NCBI GenBank assembly: GCA_002118135.1
Contig: BDIU01000205.1
Coordinates: 62,001 to 126,000 of the forward strand
Origin: Trebouxia sp. TZW2008
Lineage: Eukaryota; Chlorophyta; Trebouxiophyceae; Trebouxiales; Trebouxiaceae
Direction of reading: 5' to 3'
DNA: 64,000 nt
Below, in pieces: positions 57,201-61,925 of the stretch. A program made the position numbers and the translations under genes. Every line of letters begins with the position of its first letter. Position 1 is the stretch's first letter. Under the pieces are notes generated by a model. The model worked only from the letters and a program-made list of their open reading frames with translations. It did no database searches and was not told the DNA's origin.

Positions 57201-59626
57201 AAGGACCAGCCTCAGTGGCAGCAGACCCTTCTCCAAGCTTCTTGACCATCTCAAAGAAGATCTCAAACAACACGATCGATGTCGCATCATTGAAGAGGGA
57301 CTCCCCCTCCATCAAAACCACTATCTTGTCAAGGCCACCGCCTAAAGCGAAATCACCACGGCTGGTCAACAAAGTCAAGAAAGTCCAAAAAGAGCCTCAG
57401 TGGCTGCTGACCCTTCTCCAAGCTTCTTGAAAATCTCAAAGAAGATCTCAAACAACAACATGAATGTTGCGTCACTGAAGAGGGATTCAACTTCCATCAG
57501 AACCACTATCTTGTCAGGGCTGCTGCCTGAAGCCATATCACCACAGCTGGTGTCAAAAGAAGAACAAGAGGAGAAGAAGAAGAGATAACGACTCCTGTCC
57601 AAGGGCTTACACCATTTCAAAGAAGATCTCAAACAGCACGATGGATGCTGCGTCATTGAAGAGAGATTCTCCCTCCATCAAAAGTATCGATTATCTTGTC
57701 AAGGCTGCCACCTTTCAAAGATGTCTGAAACAACAGGATGGATGTTGCATCATTGGAAATGACTGATGACTTGAAATGACTAATCTTAGCTTTTGCGTAC
57801 TTTTTGACCACAAAACATACTGTAACAGCGTCTGTAGGGGCAATCATGGCGGCAAACAGCGCTGTGTGACTTTTGCATGCAGTTCATGGACGCATATGTT
57901 CAGAGACCTCCAAGTGCACATGCCCACTATTGGACCAACAGACACTCTGCTCATGGGTGGCTTTCCCTTACCTTTTTTGAGCACAGAGGACACTGAAACA
58001 GCATCTGTGGGTGCAATCATTGCTGCAAACAGCGCTGTCTGACTGTGGCATTGATTTCTGAAACGCATGTGATCATAATCACCATCATACAGGGCCCAGC
58101 ATCAGACCAACAGCCGCTGAGTGCTCACCTTTCTTTAGCACAGAAGATACTGAAACAGCGTCTGTGGGTGCAATCATTGCTGCAAATAGCGCTGCATGCT
58201 GCCACTTCCAGTTGACTCCCCTCAGATCAAATAGGTACAGCAGGATGGGCGTCATGACGGCCGTAAAGGCGATGACGATCAGGAAGGCGAAGGTAATCAC
58301 ATGGTATAGCATCTGCACAACACACAGGTTAATGAGCATGCTGTCAACTGCATTTGACTCCTCTCCAGTCAAACAGGTACAGCAGGATGGGCGTCATGAC
58401 GGCTGTAAAGGCCATGACGATCAGGCAGGCACATGTAATCACATGATACAGCATCTGCAAAACACATGGGCTGATGAGCACATTGATAATAAAACAGTCA
58501 TACCCCCACATTCCAGCACATGCGCTAGGTGTGTGTGGCCTCGTCCTGTCTCGTCAGGCAGGCTTGTTCTGGAGCGCCTCTGAAGGGCACTCTGCTATTT
58601 AAAGAGCACAGTGGAACAGTGCATCTATCATCAGGGATGTGTTAACAGCTTCAGCGATCATTGTGCTGCATTGCATATCTGTTGGATGTGTTAACAGCTT
58701 CAGCAATCATTGAGCTGCATGCATGTCTGCTGGATCTGAAGTTTTGCTGCAGAAACCGGCCTGTCAAAATGCAGCATGCCTCATACTGTGAGATTCACAT
58801 CATGAATTGGCCTGCTCACAAACATGAGCACAGTCAGGCAGATGCAGATGACATCAGGTGAATCTGTGCTTGTCCAAGACTGTAGATGTTGCTATTGCAA
58901 GAGCCTTTGAAGCTGCATGAACTAGCAGCAGCTGTTAAGGGTCTTGCCTTCAACTGCCTGAGGAAGGAAACCCTGCCTCAGTGCAGCATGTATTGTTTGA
59001 TCACAGTGCTGTGAGTCATTTGTGTGCAGGCACATACGTTGTCGAGACAGGACTTGTACGATATAAACCTCAAAGTTTCGCCGGCCAATGTAAACATTGT
59101 TTCTGTTACTTACATTGCATGTGTCAACATTGCAACCCAAGATGCATACCTTGCGAAAGATGAAGTAATCTATCCGCACTGCAGAGTCCACCAGCATTGG
59201 TGGCAAGAAGATGTACAGAAATAAATCTGCAGGCTCAATACCAAGCCAAATGGCTATGCCATTTCCCACTGGTCCTGTCTTTATAGGAAAGGCTATTGCC
59301 TGAAGCACACCGCCTGTGTACAAAGCATGCCTTGATTGATTGTCTCGACACGTGTGCCCGTGCAAAGGCAAAGTAGGCAAAAGCGTGCACTCTTTGTTTC
59401 AGTTTGATTCAGAGCGCATGCTAATTAGGCTCAAGACATGCGCTGTGGCTCCAGTCTACATTAGGATTGCTGTCAACCGATCAAGAGGCCGTTGATGATA
59501 TACCTGCAATCAGTGTCCACAGAGCCGAAAATTTGCCCTGACACATGGCAGCAACGACCACAGCCATCGCCCCAAACAAGACCGCATCGAACCCTTTATC
59601 CGGTACCACGCACCAATTATAGTGAT
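30078..59626 (-). CDS. SOS1/NHX7-like Na+/H+ antiporter
   Basis: A plasma-membrane-type CPA1 cation/proton antiporter of about 1,672 residues plus an unresolved first exon; it would export Na+ in exchange for H+. About 30 exons over 29.5 kb were joined with all phases matching, and groups are described in separate entries. The order follows plant SOS1: membrane domain, cytosolic linker, regulatory helices, cyclic-nucleotide-binding-like fold, conserved tail. Diagnostic sequences are LPPMLVDSAVRIDY, AAMIAPTDAVSV, GESLFNDATS, GGLRGAVSL, GEGIYIVMAGLIKSS and the C-terminal TSRLKVVAVNKLS. The first exon is not resolved: a candidate ATG exon at 59757-59794 ends in phase 2, but the next exon needs phase 1. 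Assignment to SOS1-like rather than vacuolar NHX rests on the long tail with the cyclic-nucleotide-binding-like fold. Confidence 0.85.
30808..31205 (-). repeat. Three 3' partial copies of exon 31334-31450
   Basis: The intact exon reads RQMMADGNLRGFWSKQGRFR. Its 3' part with the donor gtaagt/gtaagc recurs with exon ends at 31151, 30978 and 30808 (spacing 183, 173, 170 from 31334). The copy at 30808 still reads RQMMADGNLRGFWSQQIHFR. Copies of the 5' part lie upstream near 31660-31690 and 31785-31815. Confidence 0.85.
31530..31552. repeat. Interstitial telomere-type repeat CCCTAAA
   Basis: CCTAAACCCTAAACCCTAAACCC, just over three units of the plant-type telomere repeat. It lies inside an antiporter intron, so it is not a chromosome end. 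The type fits land plants and many trebouxiophyte algae; Chlamydomonas has TTTTAGGG. Confidence 0.8.
32160..32560 (-). repeat. Three-fold repeat upstream of exon 32091-32154
   Basis: A block with TTCAAAATGGCRGGAACAGG, then CCATCACCACAGCCCCTGC and TTTGGCTTGTGTGGT recurs at about 32164-32285, 32295-32405 and 32412-32470, roughly 120 bp per unit. A further trace near 32510-32575 repeats the acceptor side of the exon (GCTCTGGCT). Confidence 0.75.
32685..32760. repeat. Dispersed repeat (TCACTTGGGCATGAGAGT), copy 1
   Basis: GAGACTCAGAGGTCACTTGG through GCATGAGAGTATCTGTGACACCA matches 60748-60830 and 61140-61260. It lies in the antiporter intron between exons 35188-35340 and 32091-32154. Confidence 0.65.
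32850..34350. repeat. Palindromic GTGGACA/TGTCTAC motif array
   Basis: GTGGACARTGTCTACTGC-like words and their complements recur near 32862, 33425, 33455-33480, 33590, 33760-33785, 34098 and 34190-34235. AGACAATGTC and GACATTGTCT (about 34192-34225) form a perfect 10-bp inverted repeat. Interleaved is GTGTGCTTGATGGCATGTGC plus CAGTGTCTTCACTGC, at about 33367, 33817 and 34325. All of it is intronic. Confidence 0.55.
33905..34080 (-). repeat. SINE-like element, near full-length copy
   Basis: Read on the minus strand: AGAGATACTTGGCAGTCAAC, GTACAAGGACCTCTCCGCCC, CATGTCCAAT, CACATGAT, then TACGTACCTAGTTGGGCT, GCTGAGCCTGCCTACC and ATAATGAATGAACGA. The same order occurs on the plus strand at 39067-39383, 5 kb away. 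A related older copy is suspected at 33005-33245 (minus). Confidence 0.7.
34393..34770. repeat. Three tandem units of 143-159 bp
   Basis: GGACTGCAGGGCCGTTGTAC and its variants begin at about 34397, 34540 and 34699, each followed by a GGCCCTTGGCCCTGGCT-type segment and, in the first two, CTTCACTTYYTACAACACA. They lie in an antiporter intron. I could not link them to a present exon. Confidence 0.7.
36639..39847 (-). CDS. Antiporter exons after the nucleotide-binding-like fold
   Basis: Exons 39636-39847 (GFFLGNGGIFGLLQALVGEP, then GPVVFHIPQYVVGRIKERAM), 37574-37727 (ALYVVDRLKTEVITSAITHF, HIVKRITNRHKVKHPDQ) and 36639-36761 (GAFRAIVAQEFERALADLST). Phases 2, 0, 0 match their neighbours. The first completes the cyclic-nucleotide-binding-like fold: FGLLQALVGEP stands where active folds have FGELALL and a later Arg. 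The Glu and Arg that hold cAMP are not evident, so binding of cyclic nucleotide is doubtful, as in plant SOS1. The donor at 39635 is supported by a downstream copy with the same donor at about 39446. Confidence 0.75.
36970..37880 (-). repeat. Copies of antiporter exon 37574-37727
   Basis: The 3' part of the exon (LQSRRHIVKRITNRHKVKHP) recurs four times downstream, at about 37437-37505, 37292-37367, 37141-37215 and 36979-37050, spaced about 136-162 bp, each still readable as LQSRxHxxKxIxNRHxVxHP-like sequence. A copy of the 5' part (MVNRLKTEVITSAITYFQHI, acceptor CTGGC side) lies upstream at about 37793-37880. The range includes the intact exon. Confidence 0.85.
37935..38830. repeat. Four-copy tandem array of about 225 bp
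   Basis: CACAGACATGACTGGA recurs at 38086, 38307, 38531 and 38759 (steps 221, 224, 228), each unit also carrying GTGCTGTACNGGGC, GCAACAGCCAATCA-like and AAGATCTGCCTGAAGACTTG blocks. It fills the intron between exons 39636-39847 and 37574-37727. No exon match was found. Confidence 0.85.
39067..39383 (+). repeat. SINE-like element with long GAGT tail
   Basis: Head AGAGATACTTGGCAGTCAAC, GTACAAGGACCTCTCCGCCC, CATGTCCAATATAAATGG, then GTACGTACCTAAATGGACCT, then about 180 bp of GAGT with some GAGG/GAGC units (39201-39383). The head matches the minus-strand copy at 33905-34080 nearly base for base over its first 50 bases. Confidence 0.7.
40184..45667 (-). CDS. Antiporter regulatory region and CNBD start
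   Basis: Exons in order: 45308-45667 as part of the linker (its lower limit is 45307), 43922-44091 (VLSEGRIRLVSGLKRYFHDK), 42848-42886 (39-bp microexon), 42421-42525 (AESKKVWKFIIDREIEAPAR), 41825-41990 (FVEQLYSSGMVDEQEQEQLL), 40938-41055 (VLKQLPFVQNTSAEIFRRLL, GEVMWQPPTG) and 40184-40272 (DGEGIYIVMAGLIKSSYLTP). All phases agree. The segment from LKQLPFV to IKSS is the first half of the cyclic-nucleotide-binding-like fold. The donor at 41824 (gtaagc) is preferred to 41852 because a downstream copy near 41655-41735 carries the same site. The microexon is the least certain. Confidence 0.75.
40856..41560 (+). repeat. Two 5'-truncated SINE-like copies
   Basis: AGTACGTACCTAGCTAGGTC with GCTAAGCCTGCCTACCAT and an AATGAATGAA-like tail (40856-40925), and TGTATGTACCTAGCTGGCTC with a shorter tail-less end (41513-41560). 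Both share the core of the element at 39067-39383. Confidence 0.6.
41103..41408 (-). repeat. 5' partial copies of exon 40938-41055
   Basis: Upstream copies at about 41128-41196 (LKYLPFVQNISTEIFRRLLQ), 41253-41283 (MLKQLPFVQHE) and a trace at 41370-41405. They carry the exon start and lie on the acceptor side only. Confidence 0.75.
41655..42345 (-). repeat. Copies around exons 41825-41990 and 42421-42525
   Basis: A 3' copy of exon 41825-41990 with its gcttac donor lies at about 41675-41735, and a 5' copy with acceptor (AAMAILRQQAKFVEQLYSS) at 42054-42131. A 3' copy of exon 42421-42525 lies at about 42282-42345. The intron stretch at 42535-42665 is also repeated at about 42697-42815, showing that pure intron sequence is duplicated too. 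Confidence 0.7.
43732..45000 (-). repeat. Copies of exon 43922-44091
   Basis: Five 5' copies lie upstream, ending at acceptor positions near 44270, 44513, 44675, 44833 and 44995; those at 44405-44513 and 44568-44675 still read EGRIRLVSGLKRYFHDKRA or close. One 3' copy lies downstream at about 43748-43815. The range includes the intact exon. Confidence 0.85.
45307..51044 (-). CDS. Antiporter cytosolic linker, low-complexity exons
   Basis: Exons 50951-51044 (VDWQAVEEFVDMSDSLHQFA), 50197-50484 (RKAANVFKKACFGLVTSQES, then acidic and Gln-rich), 49269-49351 (DPLGSDSDEDEEAPRTPQAH), 48573-48745 (MREDKDSSGDEQAEGTGIFD), 46968-47306 (SQGSRRRSIAKPQDPHPHPN), 45788-46011 (EQEEEEEQSHGGNDGMDDDN) and 45307-45667 (Lys/Arg-rich then acidic). 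All junctions keep phase. This roughly 520-residue, mostly disordered and acidic stretch stands between the membrane domain and the regulatory helices and is much longer than the same span in plant SOS1. It is likely a phosphorylation-rich regulatory loop, which is inference. Confidence 0.75.
45699..45768. repeat. CAGCA pentamer microsatellite
   Basis: About 14 uninterrupted AGCAC units in the intron between exons 45788-46011 and 45307-45667. Confidence 0.95.
46060..46700 (-). repeat. Six or seven 5' copies of exon 45788-46011
   Basis: The acceptor side and first part of the exon (CTCTTCTTCTTGCTCTGCAG, GGGGCTGGNGG, GATGCTGCCTGG on the plus strand) recur near 46070-46185, 46210-46300, 46325-46365, 46380-46475, 46497-46570 and 46590-46690. 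Intron pieces such as CAAATGCACAGCTCAATG are repeated with them. Confidence 0.8.
47385..47660 (-). repeat. Two 5' copies of exon 46968-47306
   Basis: Segments at about 47395-47475 and 47575-47660 repeat the start of the exon (ACTGTATTGGTGCTGCATTG-like, GCCCGACTGC, GTGTCTCCTGCAG). They lie upstream in gene direction. Confidence 0.7.
47667..47999. other. Antiporter intron part without clear content
   Basis: This is intronic sequence between the copies of two exons. Open frames occur on both strands, but none has splice support or a family likeness. Confidence 0.35.
48000..48868 (-). repeat. Copies of exon 48573-48745
   Basis: Three 3' copies downstream at about 48386-48500, 48178-48265 and 48000-48085 repeat GAACAGGCTGAAGGCACTGG and on to CCTGGTCATC-type ends. 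One 5' copy with acceptor (RLSTGTVIGKGGMQQV) lies upstream at 48788-48868. Confidence 0.8.
49400..50105 (-). repeat. Five to seven 5' copies of acidic exon 49269-49351
   Basis: Versions of RxxDPLGSDSDEDEEAPRTP recur upstream with acceptors near 49440, 49578, 49705, 49831 and 49908, and acceptor-only traces near 49995 and 50092. The copy at about 49770-49831 reads PADPLGSDSDEDEEAPRTPQ, as good as the chosen exon. The chosen one alone has the in-phase gtaagt donor. A cassette-exon role for the better copies cannot be excluded. Confidence 0.8.
50815..51250 (-). repeat. Copies of exon 50951-51044
   Basis: A 3' copy with donor (reads DGIPSPPDR then gtaagg) lies at 50815-50860 and a 5' copy with acceptor (VVDWQAVELLKRHQ) at about 51210-51250. 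The range includes the intact exon. Confidence 0.7.
51645..53100 (-). repeat. Symmetrical copies of exon 52344-52545
   Basis: The intact exon reads LWTAGVVVLTLLVNAPLIPL and ends RYTQNAVTELRNDEDEMLR. Three 3' copies lie downstream (about 52150-52245, 51955-52045, 51645-51735) and three 5' copies upstream (about 52640-52727, 52793-52894, 52995-53100). The 5' copies still read LWTAGVVVLTLIVSLSLIPL and LWTAKIAVLTLLMKAPMIPL. This is the clearest example of 5' fragments before and 3' fragments after the intact exon. Confidence 0.9.
51770..51842 (+). repeat. 5'-truncated SINE-like copy with TATG tail
   Basis: CTATACGTACCTAGCAAGGC, GAGCCCAACTAGCATGCATT and a GTATGTATGTGTGTATGTATG tail. It shares the GTACCTAG core with the other copies. 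Confidence 0.55.
52344..59626 (-). CDS. Membrane domain exons of the antiporter
   Basis: Exons in order: 59504-59626 (GFDAVLFGAMAVVVAAM), 59150-59274 (DLFLYIFLPPMLVDSAVRID), 58129-58312 (FLIVIAFTAVMTPILLYLFD, then AAMIAPTDAVSVSSVLKK), 57153-57341 (DKIVVLMEGESLFNDATS), 56778-56921 (GGFAIGFACGWVTKWLLSLL), 55597-55793 (VSGVIAVVVFGLYGSA, TGMVFFFSGV), 54856-54949 (FWRLPVIFIVMFIVR), 53703-53884 (FTTFGGLRGAVSLILAQMLV) and 52344-52545 (LWTAGVVVLTLLVNAPLIPL). All phases agree. LFNDATS holds the Asn-Asp pair of the CPA1 ion site and GGLRGAVS the conserved Arg helix. About ten or more hydrophobic helices are present. Confidence 0.85.
53170..54405 (-). repeat. Copies of exon 53703-53884
   Basis: Three 3' copies downstream (about 53170-53280, 53365-53465, 53540-53630) repeat LxxSKDMLQxAQ with donor. 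5' copies upstream (about 53983-54085, 54325-54405, trace at 54256) repeat NPMFKLADAHLPGP-like sequence. Confidence 0.85.
54617..55300 (-). repeat. Copies of exon 54856-54949
   Basis: 3' fragments at about 54721-54763 and 54617-54660, and 5' fragments at about 55027-55078 (DFQQFATKTVTL) and 55228-55265 (QLWVIKQFCC). Weakly conserved, but in the expected order. The range includes the intact exon. Confidence 0.6.
55880..56680 (-). repeat. Seven copies of exon 55597-55793, one inverted
   Basis: 5' copies lie upstream at about 55880-55965, 55985-56145 (nearly the whole exon: GVSAVVVFGLYGSATARWGL, ESGIFDAGDIVGFAVTGMVF), 56173-56238, 56496-56555 and 56585-56665. A further copy at 56352-56474 is on the plus strand (NGVIAVVKFSLYGNATA). 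It faces the copy at 56564-56680, giving an inverted repeat with arms near 120 bp and a 90-bp spacer. The copy at 55985-56145 keeps an open frame and reads on into the next copy. Confidence 0.85.
57390..58453 (-). repeat. Copies of exons 57153-57341 and 58129-58312
   Basis: For 57153-57341, upstream copies lie at about 57390-57530 (DKIVVLMEVESLFSDATFML, still open), 57605-57712 and 57713-57760. For 58129-58312, 3' copies lie downstream at about 57968-58040 and 57780-57868 (ALFAAMIAPTDAVTV), and one 5' copy upstream at 58364-58453 (LIVMAFTAVMTPILLYLF). The range includes the acceptor side of the second exon. Confidence 0.85.
58454..59149 (-). other. Antiporter intron, little visible structure
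   Basis: Intron between exons 59150-59274 and 58129-58312. A short direct repeat, TGTTAACAGCTTCAGCRATCATTG, starts near 58640 and again near 58690. Nothing else stands out. Confidence 0.4.
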
Positions 59627-59794
59627 CTGCATGATGAAGCGGGCATTAATGAAATCTTTCACGCAACTGCGTCGTCTGCGCTCTGACTGCGCAGGACATG
59701 CATGTGATAGTGCAGAGAGCGCATCGTCACGCTGACGTTGCAGTCGCACAACTCACGCAGTTTCAAGCGTGACAATATTGTTCACCTTCGTCAT

Positions 59795-61925
59795 TGACAC
59801 GGTGAGTGTACGACACATTGTGGTGATGGCAGAACGCAAAGGTGTCCTCTTCCCACGGATCTGCCCAAAGCCCGTGCGCCAGCGTGCTATTCATCGCGAT
59901 GCAGGAGATGTCACATCTGCCGCTACCGAGCACCAAGCACAAATTCCAGTGCGGCACCTGGCGAATTTGCTTCCGCTTCCGAAACGGTGCATCGGTTGCA
60001 GTGCGTGGTTTCGGAGCATGCCAGCTACTGAGGCACTTGGTCACAGCTCCTTCCCGTGCGACTGACTTCAAGCGCTGTACGCAAGCTGGTGAACACAGCA
60101 GAGCTTCTCCAGGAGCTTCACAAGCTTGGTGCTTGATGCTTGAGCAGCAGTGACATGAGTCGTAAGTCATACGCCACAAAAAGGACATCAATATGTCAAC
60201 AACGGCACTGCTGTTCATGTATAGCTCGGTTGTCCGAAATCAGACGTTGCTCTACTGGCACGAGTTCTGCTGTAGCTAGCATGAAAACAGCTCATGTCTG
60301 GCTATGCTGACTCACCGCAGGCAGGCTGGCAGGCCAATGTGACATGTGACCACTAGAGCATCCTGTTCAGCAACTGTCACTACAAATCTGCTGCATATTG
60401 AGGTCTGCAGTTGAGGCGGCCTACAGCAGATGCGGTCTGCAGTCAGGTAATGCATGGCACCAAACCAACACAATGATGACTGCATCAACAGCACTGCTGC
60501 AGCATGATGCCATGAGGCTGATTTCAGCAACCTGATATTCAGGCAAACACAAATCTTGCTGCCACAACAAACTTGTCAAGTTGTGTGGCATCATCGTTTA
60601 TAAGCATTAGATCATCAGCTCTGCTCGGTCTTTTCATTTTGCCGAGGCTGCTTGATCCTCAGACCTTCAGTGCAGCTTTTTACACAGATGCACAGCTAGC
60701 AGACTACACACATGCAGATTTAACTGCAGCTGTACAACCGGTTTGAGAGTCAGAGGTCACTTGGGCATGAGAGTGTCTGTGACACCACTCTCACCCAAGC
60801 TGATGCATATGCCGCACAGAATATAGTTTTCAAAGTTGCTGCTGCTGTTGCTGCTGCACAAGTAGTTTTCAAAGCCACCACACCAGTCAGACTCACCAAC
60901 TGAAACTGTGCTTCCTTGACATGCTTGTTTTTGCTGCTGCTTACAATTGTTGACTAGACAGGCAGCCTGCCTTTGTAGCCATGTCTTTTCTCTCAGCAGC
61001 ATGTTTTGCATGGACTCCAGGAAGCGCAGCTGCCGTTGCCTGTTTGAATCAGGCCTTACTGCAAGGCTTCATTGCTGTGGATGTTGGTGCACCTTTGTGT
61101 GCTGTGTTGGCAAGGCTTTGCAACATGCATTGCGCTGTGTATGAGACTCAAGGGTTACTTGGGCATGAGAGTATCTAGAACACCAGTCACACCTAACCTG
61201 ATGCATATGCCACACAATTCCGCACAATGTGTAGTCATTCTAGTTGCTGCTGCATCTGCATCAAGCTGTGCTGTGTCTATATTGCCGAAGACCCATGTGT
61301 CGCAAGTCATGCACAACCAGGCCGTCGTATCAACCTAGCGTACCACAGCTCTGAAGCAGGTGGAGGTGACTGTACAAGCTTGCAGTCATCAACCACTGGC
61401 CGCATCGCCTGTGACCCTGTGCTCATTTATAGTGCCGCAGTGGCTGCTTTATATCATGCTGTTGGCACAGCTCTTCACTCCACGTCTCTATGTTCAACTG
61501 CACAGGGCACCTTGTTGTTAGGTCTTACCTTGCTTGCGAGGGCAATTGCAAATTGTGCCTTGCAGAGTCTAGACCTAGACAGTGCATCAAATGACCAACA
61601 GCAAGCTCTGCAGGTCCAAGTCAGGTCGGCGAGGCCGCTTTGAAATTACATTGCTGAACCTGCGCCTCAGCATGCGCAGCATGGCATGTAGGCATCAGAA
61701 TCTCCAGCAGGACAAGAAACAAATCGCCCTGGCATTTGCATGAGCTGCCACTAGAACCGGGGCCTTTCCAGCAATGCCCTGCGTACAGGATCCGGCCTTG
61801 CTCCTTTTGGATGGATGTTTGCGGCCAATAGTGCTTCAGTCCAAAAAAATGACGCACGAAGCGCGACTCTCTATCGACTGCTGACTGCACTTGTTTGCAA
61901 TCGCTGCGTTGATGGTATAAGCAGG
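59795..61925. other. Divergent region before antiporter and PSY
   Basis: This lies between two genes running apart, so both promoters should be here. It holds two copies of the TCACTTGGGCATGAGAGT repeat (60748-60830 and 61140-61260). Open frames at 59842-60153 (plus), 59763-60218 (minus) and 61227-61643 (plus) have no recognisable domains. One may hold the missing first antiporter exon, but I cannot choose. Confidence 0.4.
60748..61260. repeat. Dispersed repeat (TCACTTGGGCATGAGAGT), copies 2 and 3
   Basis: GAGAGTCAGAGGTCACTTGG (60748) and TGAGACTCAAGGGTTACTTGG (61142), each followed by GCATGAGAGTRTCT, ACACCA, CTGATGCATATGCC and RCACA, with matching GTTGCTGCTGC stretches further on. A third copy is at 32685-32760. 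Confidence 0.65.

Noticed and set aside
59757..59794. ATG exon MTKVNNIVTLETA with a gtgagt donor as start of the antiporter.
   Set aside because: It ends in phase 2 while the next exon (59504-59626) needs phase 1; kept only as a candidate.
59842..60153. Plus-strand frame of 103 codons in the divergent intergenic region.
   Set aside because: No domain, overlapped by an equally long frame on the other strand.
61227..61643. Plus-strand frame of 138 codons before PSY.
   Set aside because: Cys/Ser/Leu-rich without family likeness and partly made of a dispersed repeat.
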